From Pseudomonadota bacterium (lineage in GTDB: Bacteria > Pseudomonadota > Gammaproteobacteria > Burkholderiales > Casimicrobiaceae), in the NCBI GenBank assembly GCA_018241765.1, contig JAFEDD010000044.1, positions 54,885 to 118,884 on the forward strand: 64,000 nt of DNA. The letters run 5' to 3'. Made by a program: the position numbers and the translations under genes. Below are positions 1 through 8,070 of this stretch, one piece after another; position 1 is the first letter of the stretch; every line of letters starts with the position of its first letter. The notes beneath the pieces are model-generated. The model was not told the DNA's origin. It saw nothing but the letters and a program-made list of their open reading frames with translations, and did not search any database.

Positions 1-989
1 AGCCATTTGGCGAATTTGAATGCCGCTTCCTGTTGCGCAGGCGTCGCCTTCTTGAAGATGAAGAAGTTGCCGCCGCCGGTGGGCGAACCGCGCTTCTTGT
101 TGGCCGGCAGCATGGCCACGCCGAAGTCGAACTTCGCGTTGTTGCGAATGTTCGTCAGATTGCCGGTGGTCGTCCAGATCATGGCCACCTTCTTCTCCAT
201 GAAATCCTTGGGCGTGGTGCCCCATTCGACGATGCCGGGCGGATGCACGCCGTGCTTCTTCGACAGGTCGACCCAGTATTGCAGTGCCTCGATGACGCGC
301 GGATCGTCATAGCGGGTCTGCGTTCCGGCCTCGTTGGCGAGGATCACGTCGTTCTCGGTCGTCAGCCCCTGGAACAGCCAGTACGGAAAGCCGCTGGACG
401 GAATCTGCACGCCATACTGCGTGACCTTGCCGCTCGCGTCCTTCCTGGTGAGCTTTTGTGCCATCGCGGTCATTTCGGCCCACGTCTGCGGCGGTTTGTT
501 CGGATCGAGTCCGGCCTCCTTGAAAAGCTCCTTGTTCCAGTACAGCACCACGGTCGAACGCTGGAACGGCACGCCCCAGGTTTTGCCGCCGATCTGTCCG
601 TTCAGCAGGAATGCCTTGTAGAAGCCGCCAAGCCAGGCGCGATCTTCGGGGGTCTTGACGAAGGTGTCGATCGGCACGATCGCGTCCTCGTCGATCAGCG
701 TGAAGGTGTCGGTCGACAGCAACACGGAGGCGACCGGTGGTGTGCCCGCCTTGTTGGCGGTGAGTGCCTTGACGATCGTGTCCTGATAGCTGCCCGCGTA
801 AATCGGGGAGACCTTGATGGCCGGGTTTTCCTTGTTGAACTCCGTGGCGAACTGGTCGATGATCTTGGTGATCGGGCCGCCGACGGCGACCGGGAAATAG
901 AACGAGACGTCGGTGGTCTGCGCCGGCACGGTGCCTGCGCCGAACAGCATTGCCAGCGTTGCCGTCGCGACGGCGAGCTTGTGTTTCAT
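1..989 (-). CDS. ABC transporter extracellular solute-binding protein, family 1 (UgpB-like), 3' end outside window
   Basis: Periplasmic binding protein of an ABC importer. The minus-strand frame starts at the ATG at 989 with a signal peptide (MKHKLAVATATLAMLFGAGT, then PAQ) and stays open to the window edge, giving about 329 residues of a normally 430-residue family. Family features seen are the SFYFPVAVGGP start, ENPAIKV, the LLSTDTF segment, the FQRSTVVLYWNKELF segment and the PPQTWAEM stretch, typical of the UgpB/maltose-type family. It follows the ATPase gene on the same strand with a 53-base gap, so the two are probably one operon whose permeases lie beyond the left edge or elsewhere. 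Glycerol 3-phosphate or a glycerophosphodiester is the likeliest ligand by resemblance to UgpB, but the ligand cannot be read from sequence alone. Confidence 0.85.
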   Translation of the reverse strand, partial: MKHKLAVATATLAMLFGAGTVPAQTTDVSFYFPVAVGGPITKIIDQFATEFNKENPAIKVSPIYAGSYQDTIVKALTANKAGTPPVASVLLSTDTFTLIDEDAIVPIDTFVKTPEDRAWLGGFYKAFLLNGQIGGKTWGVPFQRSTVVLYWNKELFKEAGLDPNKPPQTWAEMTAMAQKLTRKDASGKVTQYGVQIPSSGFPYWLFQGLTTENDVILANEAGTQTRYDDPRVIEALQYWVDLSKKHGVHPPGIVEWGTTPKDFMEKKVAMIWTTTGNLTNIRNNAKFDFGVAMLPANKKRGSPTGGGNFFIFKKATPAQQEAAFKFAKW

Positions 990-1042
990 GGTGTCTTCCT
1001 CCGTGTGAATCGTGGTCGGGTTCGTTGCGTTCAGTGAATCGT

Positions 1043-2098
1043 TCAGCCCAAGCGACGCCCAGCCGCGTCGAAGGGGTGCGCGGCGCCCGCAGTCCAGCCA
1101 AGGCGCACGGTGTCACCCACCTGCACCCGTCGTTGACGTGGCGTGCGTACCGTCACGGTTTCGCTGCCGACCTCGCAACGCAGCAGCGAGTCGGCGCCAA
1201 GATACTCGCACTCGATGACCTTTGCGCCCAGATCGCCATCGATGGCGATCTCCTCGGGCCGGAGCCCAATTTGCGTGGTGCCATCGGGAACGGCGACGCA
1301 GTGGGTGCTGCCGCGAATCCGCGAACCGTCGAGTGCGATGATGCTCATCGGCGGCGTGCCGATGAAGCGCGCGGCGAACACGCTGGCCGGATGCGCGTAG
1401 ATGTCGCGCGGTGTGCCGGTCTGCTCGATGCGGCCATGATTCAGCAGCACGACCTGATCGGCCATGCTCATCGCTTCGGTCTGGTCATGCGTCACATAGA
1501 CGACGGTGAGTCCGAGTCGTTGCTGCAACGCGCGCAGCTCCTGGCGCATCTCCTGCCGCAGTTGGGCATCGAGATTCGATAGCGGCTCATCCATCAGGCA
1601 GATGTTCCTGCCGGCGACGAGTGCGCGTGCAAGCGCCACCCGCTGCTGCTGGCCACCGGAGAGTTGCGCCGGCTTGCGCTCGCGCAGCGCTTCGAGCCCG
1701 AGCAACGCGAGCACGCGGGCGAGCCGCTCTTCACGCTCGGCGCGCGGGGCACGCCGCACCTGCAATCCGAACACGATGTTGTCGGCCACACTCAGGTGGG
1801 GGAACAGCGCATAGTTCTGAAACACCATCGCGACGTCGCGCGCCGCCGGTGGTGCCGCAGTCACGTCGCGTCCATCGATCAGGATTTGCCCGCGGCTTGC
1901 GACATCGAGCCCTGCCATGAGTCGCAGCGTCGTCGTCTTGCCGCAGCCCGACGGGCCGAGCAGCACGGCAAAGCTGCCGGCCTCGATGCACACGTTCGAA
2001 GGCTGGAGCGCCACGACATCGCCCCATTGCTTGCCGACGCCGCGCAGCTCGATTCTGGGCGTGGCGACGTGCTGCGGGGCTTGGTTCGCGTCAGACAT
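1043..2098 (-). CDS. ugpC: ABC transporter ATP-binding protein, MalK/UgpC family
   Basis: Cytoplasmic ATPase that powers a sugar-type or glycerol-phosphate-type importer. The 351-residue protein has Walker A GPSGCGKTT near residue 48, the Q-loop QNYALFPH near 94, signature LSGGQQQR at 146, Walker B NICLMDEP at 165 and the H-loop YVTHDQ. The last 110 residues form the TOBE/OB regulatory part seen in MalK and UgpC. The ATG at 2098 is the first codon of the gene and lies divergent from the YkgJ-like gene. The order ATPase then binding protein is unusual for ugp operons, which normally start with ugpB. The symbol is by family resemblance; a maltose-type or other CUT1 substrate is possible. Confidence 0.85.
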   Translation of the reverse strand: MSDANQAPQHVATPRIELRGVGKQWGDVVALQPSNVCIEAGSFAVLLGPSGCGKTTTLRLMAGLDVASRGQILIDGRDVTAAPPAARDVAMVFQNYALFPHLSVADNIVFGLQVRRAPRAEREERLARVLALLGLEALRERKPAQLSGGQQQRVALARALVAGRNICLMDEPLSNLDAQLRQEMRQELRALQQRLGLTVVYVTHDQTEAMSMADQVVLLNHGRIEQTGTPRDIYAHPASVFAARFIGTPPMSIIALDGSRIRGSTHCVAVPDGTTQIGLRPEEIAIDGDLGAKVIECEYLGADSLLRCEVGSETVTVRTPRQRRVQVGDTVRLGWTAGAAHPFDAAGRRLG

Positions 2099-2154
2099 GG
2101 CGTTGCTAGGCGGCCAACGACGGGCCGACGAATCGGAAAGACGGATTCGGAATT

Positions 2155-2183
2155 ATGACGTCGCGCGATGACTCCTCTATCAT
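2155..2183 (+). promoter_or_regulatory. Candidate sigma-70 promoter for the YkgJ-like gene
   Basis: ATGACG at 2155-2160 and TATCAT at 2178-2183 are 17 bases apart, matching the sigma-70 consensus in 4 and 5 of 6 positions. They lie 28 bases before the ATG at 2211, in the divergent gap between the ABC operon and this gene. Confidence 0.4.
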
Positions 2184-2210
2184 CCGCATCGACTTTTCGA
2201 AAACGCTGTC

Positions 2211-2585
2211 ATGAAAAAGAAGCCCACATTCGACTGCAGCCGCTGCCCTGGGTATTGCTGCAGTTATGACTACATCGAGACCAAGCCCACGGACGTCAGT
2301 CGACTTGCGCGCCATCACGGCTTGCCGGTCGACGTCGCGCGTGAGCGGTTCACCAAGGAGGTGACCCATGAGGGCGAAACCATCCGCGTGCTGCGCCATC
2401 GCAAGGATCACATCTACAAGTCGATGTGCATGTTCTTCGACCAGCAGGAACGGCGCTGCACGATCTATGCCGGTCGGCCGCAGGTGTGTCGCGACTATCC
2501 CAACGGGACGACCTGCGGCTATTTCAATTTCATCCAGTTCGAACGCAAGCATCAGGGCGATGATGACTTCATTCCGTCGGCTTGA
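2211..2585 (+). CDS. YkgJ family cysteine cluster protein
   Basis: Small 124-residue protein of the CxxCxxxxCC family (Pfam CxxCxxCC), thought to bind zinc or an iron-sulfur cluster; its role is not established. The N-terminal cluster is CSRCPGYCC at residues 9-17, and further cysteines (CMFF, RRCTIYAGRPQVCRDYP, TTCGYF) complete the metal site, matching the family pattern in which RPxxCRxYP follows the first cluster. The start at 2211 is the only ATG that keeps the N-terminal cysteines. There is no clear Shine-Dalgarno sequence. The next gene starts inside its 3' end, so the two are probably co-transcribed. Confidence 0.85.
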   Translation: MKKKPTFDCSRCPGYCCSYDYIETKPTDVSRLARHHGLPVDVARERFTKEVTHEGETIRVLRHRKDHIYKSMCMFFDQQERRCTIYAGRPQVCRDYPNGTTCGYFNFIQFERKHQGDDDFIPSA

Positions 2586-3075
2586 CGTTGCCGGGGTCGT
2601 CGTCGCGGCGACCTTGTCAATCCTGGCCGGGTGCGCCGAGACGCCGAAGGCGCCCGCGTCCGAGCCGCCGGCCGCCGCCACCAGCGTTGCACCGCCCGCC
2701 GCGCCGCCTGCGGTGCCACCGACCGACGGCCACGCGACGGCGATCGAAAACGCCGCCGGCTCGGTCGCCCCGGTCCGTGCGCAACCCTCGGCGCGTGAGG
2801 TGGCCACCACGATGGCGCTGACGCCCGTCAACGGCGTGCGCTACGAGTGCGTGCAGGGGCCACCGGGCGCCGAGATGCGCAACGGCATCAGCTTCCCCGA
2901 AGGCTCCGGGCGCGTCTGCTCACGTTTCCCCGCCATGGGCCCGTGTCAGTATGAGCGCGCCGCCTGCCGGGCGCGCGGCGGTCGGGTGATCCGCTTCGAT
3001 GGCGTCGAAATCACGCCCGAGATCGAAAAGGAATACGACAAACAGGTCCAGCGCTTTCGCTTCAACGCCGGTTGA
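2560..3075 (+). CDS. Putative outer-membrane lipoprotein of unknown function
   Basis: 171-residue protein with a lipoprotein signal: MMTSFRRLDVAG, then a hydrophobic run ending in the lipobox LAGC at about residues 21-24. After the cysteine comes an Ala/Pro-rich linker of some 50 residues, then a C-terminal part with three cysteines (YECVQG, RVCSRF, GPCQYERAACRARGG). I do not recognise the C-terminal domain. The start (ATG at 2560, or the adjacent ATG at 2563) overlaps the end of the YkgJ-like gene by about 25 bases. That overlap and the lack of space for a promoter suggest translational coupling. The reading frame continues upstream, but only this start gives a lipobox at the right distance. 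Confidence 0.7.
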   Translation: MMTSFRRLDVAGVVVAATLSILAGCAETPKAPASEPPAAATSVAPPAAPPAVPPTDGHATAIENAAGSVAPVRAQPSAREVATTMALTPVNGVRYECVQGPPGAEMRNGISFPEGSGRVCSRFPAMGPCQYERAACRARGGRVIRFDGVEITPEIEKEYDKQVQRFRFNAG

Positions 3076-3141
3076 ACGCCGCATCGTTTCCCGACGCCGT
3101 GGCGTTGGGCTGAGTGGGCGCCGTCGCGCTACACTGCCCGG

Positions 3142-5298
3142 ATGATGCGTTTTCGCTGCCCTCTCCGCTGTGCCGCTTCGGCGGTTGTCGCCTTCGGTCT
3201 GTTCGTGACGACGAGCTTTGCGCAGACGGCGGCGCCGGTCACGCTCAATTTCGTCGATGCCGACATCGATGTGGTCGCGAAGGCGGTGGGCGAACTGACC
3301 GGCAAGACGTTCGTGCTCGCTCCCGGCGTCAAGGGAAAGGTCAACATCCAGTCCGCGCGCGGCGTCGCGCCCGATCTCGCGTACCCAACCTTCCTCGCGG
3401 CGCTGCGCATGGCGGGGTTCGCCGCGGTCGAGGGGCAGGGCGGTGTCGTGCGCATCGTGCCGGAAGTCGACGCCAAGGCGCAGCCGACGCCCGTCGGTGG
3501 CAGCGGCGGCGGAAGCATCATGACGAAGGTCATTGCGCTCACGCACCAGAGCGCGGGTCAGGTCATCAATGCACTGCGCCCGCTGGTCGCTGCGGCCAAC
3601 GCGCTCACCGTCTACCCGCCAGGCAACGCCATCATCATCACCGACTACGGCGACAACATCCGCAAGGTTGAAGCCGTCATCGCGAGGCTCGATGTCGGCT
3701 CCGTGGCGCAGCCCGAGCTGATCTCCTTGCACAATGCCCACGCGCTCGACGTCGCCGCGACGCTGAGCCGCGTGTTCGCCGATGCGGCGGGGGCGAGCGA
3801 GGCGCGCGATCGATTGCTGATCACGGCGGACGCACGCAGCAATTCCATCATCGTGCGCAGCGAGGATGCCGGGCGCGTCGCCCGCGTGAAGGCGCTGGTG
3901 CAGGAGCTCGACCGACCGACGGCGGCGCCGGGCAACATCCGTATCGTGTATCTGAAACACGCCGATGCCGCCCAGGTCGCGGCCACGTTGCGTCGCGTCC
4001 TGGGTGCCGAAGGCGGCACCACGGCCAGCGCGAGCGGTGGCACGGGCGGGGGGGCCGCGGCGAGCGCGCTGTCGTCGCTGCTGCCCACGACGACCGCGCT
4101 GCCCGGTGCGAGCGGCAATCCGCTGGCCGCGGCAACCGCCGCGCTCACCGGCGCCACGGCGGGCACGCCGGGTGGCGCGCTGCCGGCGCTGACGCCACAA
4201 AACGGCACCGCCTTCACGGCGGGCGGCGCCACCGTCTACGCGGACACCGCCATCAACGCGCTGGTCATCGCAGCGCCAACGCCGATCTACAACAACCTGC
4301 GTACCGTCATTGAACAGTTGGACGTGCGCCGCGCGCAGGTATTCATCGAAGCGTTGATCGCGGAAGTGCAGGCCGACCGTGCGGCAGAATTTGGCATCCA
4401 GTGGCAGGCGCTCGACGGCGTCAATCGCACCAACACGCAGGGCTTCGGCGGCACCAACTTCGGCGCGAACACCGGGGCAACCACCTCCAACATCCTCGGC
4501 GTCGCCGCGAATCCGGCCGCCGTCGGGCAGGGTTTCAACGTCGGCCTCGTGCGTGGCGCCGTGACCATCGCCGGCAAGCAGATCCTGAACCTCGGTTTGC
4601 TTGCCCGCGCTTTGCAAAGTGACGTTCAGGCCAACATCTTGTCGATGCCCACACTGCTCGCGCTCGACAATGAAGAGGCGCGCTTCTCCGGTGGACAGAC
4701 GGTGCCCGTCCTGACCGGGCAGTACGCCAATTCGAGCGGCGCCAACAACTCGGTCACGCCGTTTGCCACGTTCGATCGCAAGGACGTCGGGTTGATCCTG
4801 CGCGTCAAACCGCTCATCACCGAGGGCGGCGCCATTCGCCTGCAGCTCTATCAGGAAGTCTCGAGCGTCGCTCCGTCCACCGGCAGCGGCATCGAGGCGG
4901 CAGGCCTCGCCACGTTCAACAAGCGCGTGCTGGAGACATCGGTGCTGGCCGACGACGGGCAGATCGTCGTGCTCGGCGGGCTGCTTCAAGAGAGCCTGGC
5001 GACCGACCAGGAGAAGGTGCCGGTGCTCGGTGACGCGCCGATCGTGGGTAACCTCTTCCGTTACGACACGCGCAGCCGCAAGAAGACCAACCTGATGGTG
5101 TTCCTGCGGCCGACCGTTTTGCGTAGCGCGGCGCAGGCGAATGTGCTGAGCAACGAACGCTATCGTGTGCTTGGGCTCGATCAGGAGTCCGTCGCGCCGG
5201 AACCGCGCCCGGTGCTGCCGGAGATGAGCAACCCGCGTCTGCCGCTGTCGTCGGGCGTGGCGCCGTCGGGTGGTCAGAGCACCGCGCCGACGCGCTGA
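3142..5298 (+). CDS. gspD: Type II secretion system secretin GspD
   Basis: Outer-membrane secretin through which folded proteins leave the periplasm. The 718-residue protein has a signal peptide (residues 1-28, cleaving near SFAQ), an N0 domain (NFVDADIDVVAKAVGELTGK and onward), then N1-N3 repeats with the usual IRIVYLKHADAAQVAATL type motif. The conserved secretin domain ends in VLGDAPIVGNLFR and KKTNLMVFLRPTVLR. A Gly/Ala/Thr-rich insert at about residues 291-356 sits in the N3 region, where many GspD proteins carry a flexible loop. It is the first gene of gspD-gspE-gspF (24 and 28 bases apart). No gspC precedes it and no pilotin is visible, unless the small lipoprotein just upstream has that role, which is only a guess. 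Confidence 0.95.
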   Translation: MMRFRCPLRCAASAVVAFGLFVTTSFAQTAAPVTLNFVDADIDVVAKAVGELTGKTFVLAPGVKGKVNIQSARGVAPDLAYPTFLAALRMAGFAAVEGQGGVVRIVPEVDAKAQPTPVGGSGGGSIMTKVIALTHQSAGQVINALRPLVAAANALTVYPPGNAIIITDYGDNIRKVEAVIARLDVGSVAQPELISLHNAHALDVAATLSRVFADAAGASEARDRLLITADARSNSIIVRSEDAGRVARVKALVQELDRPTAAPGNIRIVYLKHADAAQVAATLRRVLGAEGGTTASASGGTGGGAAASALSSLLPTTTALPGASGNPLAAATAALTGATAGTPGGALPALTPQNGTAFTAGGATVYADTAINALVIAAPTPIYNNLRTVIEQLDVRRAQVFIEALIAEVQADRAAEFGIQWQALDGVNRTNTQGFGGTNFGANTGATTSNILGVAANPAAVGQGFNVGLVRGAVTIAGKQILNLGLLARALQSDVQANILSMPTLLALDNEEARFSGGQTVPVLTGQYANSSGANNSVTPFATFDRKDVGLILRVKPLITEGGAIRLQLYQEVSSVAPSTGSGIEAAGLATFNKRVLETSVLADDGQIVVLGGLLQESLATDQEKVPVLGDAPIVGNLFRYDTRSRKKTNLMVFLRPTVLRSAAQANVLSNERYRVLGLDQESVAPEPRPVLPEMSNPRLPLSSGVAPSGGQSTAPTR

Positions 5299-5322
5299 GA
5301 AGCGCGATCGTCGGAGGTGAAC

Positions 5323-6795
5323 GTGACCGCGTCATCATTGGCTGCGCTGCCCTTTGAGCTTGCGCAGGAGTACGGCGTGCTGCCGATCGCCGACGAGGCT
5401 GGCGCGCTCGTCGTCGCCGCCGCACCGCACATGAGTGTGGCCACGCTGGCCGCCGCGCGGCAGCGCCTTGGACGTGCGTTGCGAACGCAGCCGGTCACGG
5501 CGGAAGCGTTTCGTGCGCTGTTGACCGAACACTATGCCCGCCGTGCCGCACCGATGCCTGCCGGCACCAGCAGCCCGACGACGTCATCGTTGCCGGCGCA
5601 TGGTCCCGATCTGCTGTCCACTGCCACCGGCGATGACGATGCGCCGGCCGTTCGTCTGGTCAGCGAGCTGATGCGTGACGCGCTGGCGGCGGGGGCCTCC
5701 GACATTCATCTCGACGCGACCGAGCGCGGTGGACGTGTCCGCTTTCGCATCGACGGCGTGCTCGGTGACGTTCGCGAAACCGACGCGGCCACACACGCGG
5801 CGCTGATCGCGCGCTGCAAGGTGATGGCGACGCTCGACATTGCCGAGCGTCGCCTGCCACAGGATGGCCGGCTCGCGGTCAACCTCGGAGGTCATCGGGT
5901 CGACGTCCGTGTCGCCACGCTGCCCACGCAGCACGGCGAGCGTGCCGTGCTGCGCTTGCTCGACACCTCGGCGGCAAGGCTCGATCTCGCCGCCCTCGGG
6001 CTCGATGCGAAGACGCTCGCGGCGTTGCGCGACGCCGTGCGCCTGCCGCATGGCCTCGTGTTGGTGACCGGCCCCACCGGCTCCGGCAAAACGACGACGC
6101 TCTATGCCGCGGTCAGCGAGATCGATCGTGAACGGCTCAACGTGGTCAGCGTGGAAGACCCCGTCGAATATGCGTTGGACCGCGTAGCGCAGACACAGGT
6201 CAACCCGCGCATCGAACTCAGCTTCGCGCGCGCCCTGCGCTCGATCCTCCGTCACGACCCTGACGTCATCATCGTCGGTGAGATCCGTGACCGTGAAACC
6301 GCGGAAATCGCGATTCAGGCGAGCCTCACGGGGCATCTGGTGCTGGCGTCTCTGCACACCAACACGGCCGGGGCGGCCATCACGCGACTGGCCGACATGG
6401 GCATCGAGCGCTACCTGATCGCCTCGTCGCTGCGCGGCGTGCTGGCGCAGCGGTTGGTGCGCCGGCTGTGTCCGCGCTGCCGCAAGCCGCATCCGGTCGA
6501 TGCCGTGGATGCGGCGCGGCTGACCGCTCATGGCATTCACGGCGTGGCGACACTCTTCGACGCGATCGGCTGCGATGCCTGCGGCGGCAGCGGTTACCGC
6601 GGTCGCACAGGGCTCTATCGCTGGCTGCCCAGTGGGCCGGACATGGCCTACGCCATCCACTCGGGGCAGACGGACACGGAGCTCGAAGCGCTCGCCGAAG
6701 GCGCTGGCTGGTCGACGCTTGCGGGCGGTGCCGGACCGGTGCTTGCGGATGGCACCACCACACTCGCCGAAGTGTTGCGCGTGGTGACGCTGTGA
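5323..6795 (+). CDS. gspE: Type II secretion system ATPase GspE
   Basis: Cytoplasmic hexameric ATPase that drives pseudopilus assembly. It has an N-terminal N1E-like segment (FELAQEYGVLPI), Walker A GPTGSGKTTT near residue 249, the Asp box VEDPVEY, Walker B IIVGEIRDRETAEIA and the His box ASLHTN. A tetracysteine zinc element (CPRC near 383, CDAC near 416) ends in GYRGRTGLY, as in GspE. The GTG at 5323 is preferred because GGAGG at 5313-5317 lies 5 bases upstream; the GTG at 5317 would overlap that sequence. At 490 residues it has normal length. It follows gspD and precedes gspF on the same strand. Confidence 0.95.
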   Translation: MTASSLAALPFELAQEYGVLPIADEAGALVVAAAPHMSVATLAAARQRLGRALRTQPVTAEAFRALLTEHYARRAAPMPAGTSSPTTSSLPAHGPDLLSTATGDDDAPAVRLVSELMRDALAAGASDIHLDATERGGRVRFRIDGVLGDVRETDAATHAALIARCKVMATLDIAERRLPQDGRLAVNLGGHRVDVRVATLPTQHGERAVLRLLDTSAARLDLAALGLDAKTLAALRDAVRLPHGLVLVTGPTGSGKTTTLYAAVSEIDRERLNVVSVEDPVEYALDRVAQTQVNPRIELSFARALRSILRHDPDVIIVGEIRDRETAEIAIQASLTGHLVLASLHTNTAGAAITRLADMGIERYLIASSLRGVLAQRLVRRLCPRCRKPHPVDAVDAARLTAHGIHGVATLFDAIGCDACGGSGYRGRTGLYRWLPSGPDMAYAIHSGQTDTELEALAEGAGWSTLAGGAGPVLADGTTTLAEVLRVVTL

Positions 6796-6823
6796 TGCCG
6801 CCGTATGCCGTGGTGAGGCCCTG

Positions 6824-8008
6824 ATGCGCTTTGCCTATGAAGCCGTCGATGCCGACGGCCAGCGCGCACGCGGTCAACTGCAAGCCGCTGATGAGCGCGC
6901 GGCATTGCGAGCGCTCGCCGCGCGTGGTTTGACGGCGCTCAGTCTCGCCGAGCAGTCCGAACCGCTGGCAACGAATGCGCATCGCCGCATCGGCGGCGCT
7001 GACCGTGCCCTCACCGTCCGCCAACTCGCCGGGTTGATCGAAGGCGGCGTCACCCTGCCCGATGCGCTGCGTTCGGTGGCGCAGAGCGGCACCCATGCCG
7101 CCGTGACGCGGGAGCTGACAGCAGTGCACGCGGCGCTCGATGCCGGCGAACCGCTCGATCGCGCGTTCGCGCGGGCCCCGAGACTCTGGCCGGCCGTCGA
7201 GCGGCAAGTGGTGGTCGCGGGCGCCGAGGCGGGTGACCTCGCGCGGGTGCTGAGCCGCCTCGCCGATCACCTCGAAGAGCGAGATGCGCTGCGCGGCCGC
7301 CTGCTTGGCGCCATGATCTATCCGGCGCTGGTCGGCGTCGTCGCGCTCGGCGTCATCATCGCGCTGTTGGTGTTCGTGATGCCGCAGATCGTCGCCGCCT
7401 TCGCGCAGACCCGGCAGCAACTGCCGTGGCTCACGCGCAGCCTGATCGCGCTCGCCGATCTGCTGCGCGGCGGCGGGGCATGGCTGACGCTCGCGGCCCT
7501 GGCGGTCGTCATCGTCGTGGCTGTCGCCTGGTTTCGTCGCCGCGGCATCGCCGTGCTGCGACGCCTTGCACTGATCGGGCCGTTGCTGCAAAGTGCCGAT
7601 GAAGTGCGCCTTCTGAGTACGCTCGCGATGTTGGTCGAGAGCGCGGTGCCGTTGCCACGAGCGATGCAGGCAGCGGCGCTGACCGCGCGTATCCCCGACA
7701 ACGCGCGCCGCCTGCATGCGGCGCGGACGCTGATCGAGCGCGGCAGCGCCGTCACCGAGGCGTTCGCCGATGCCCAGGCGCTCGACGGCATGTCGCTTGA
7801 ACTGCTGCGGCACGGCGAGGCCGTGGGCGGCGTGGCGGCCGCGTTTGCCAAGGCGGCGCAACTGAAGCGGCAGAGCCTGGAGCGACGATTGCAATGGTTT
7901 GCGACACTGGTCGAACCGCTTCTGATTCTCGTGCTCGGTGGAATCGTCTTGCTGCTCGTGCTTGCCGTCATGCTGCCGATCGTCACACTCAATTCCGCGA
8001 TCCGCTGA
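6824..8008 (+). CDS. gspF: Type II secretion system inner-membrane platform protein GspF
   Basis: Inner-membrane platform protein that links the GspE ATPase to the growing pseudopilus. The 394 residues show the N-terminal FAYEAVDADGQRARGQL motif of PilC/GspF, two repeated cytoplasmic T2SSF domains and membrane segments near residues 165-190, 215-240 and 365-390. The last includes VEPLLILVLGGIVLLLVLAV. GDLARVLSRLADHLEER and EAVGGVAAAFAKAAQLK are the repeat signatures. The pseudopilin and GspL/M genes that usually follow are absent; the next gene is on the other strand. Confidence 0.95.
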   Translation: MRFAYEAVDADGQRARGQLQAADERAALRALAARGLTALSLAEQSEPLATNAHRRIGGADRALTVRQLAGLIEGGVTLPDALRSVAQSGTHAAVTRELTAVHAALDAGEPLDRAFARAPRLWPAVERQVVVAGAEAGDLARVLSRLADHLEERDALRGRLLGAMIYPALVGVVALGVIIALLVFVMPQIVAAFAQTRQQLPWLTRSLIALADLLRGGGAWLTLAALAVVIVVAVAWFRRRGIAVLRRLALIGPLLQSADEVRLLSTLAMLVESAVPLPRAMQAAALTARIPDNARRLHAARTLIERGSAVTEAFADAQALDGMSLELLRHGEAVGGVAAAFAKAAQLKRQSLERRLQWFATLVEPLLILVLGGIVLLLVLAVMLPIVTLNSAIR

Positions 8009-8070
8009 GCGCCGCCGGCTCGTTCGGCGTTTCGGCAGCGTTGCCGATCGCGCGGGTCACGATCGGGTTC

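Noticed and set aside
3105-3135. TTGGGC and TACACT upstream of gspD as a sigma-70 promoter
   Set aside because: Spacing is 19 bases and the -10 is only 6 bases from the ATG; too weak to list as a feature.
2920-4989. A 689-codon minus-strand frame opposite gspD
   Set aside because: Composition is Arg/Asp/Gly-rich without domain features; gspD on the plus strand is unambiguous.
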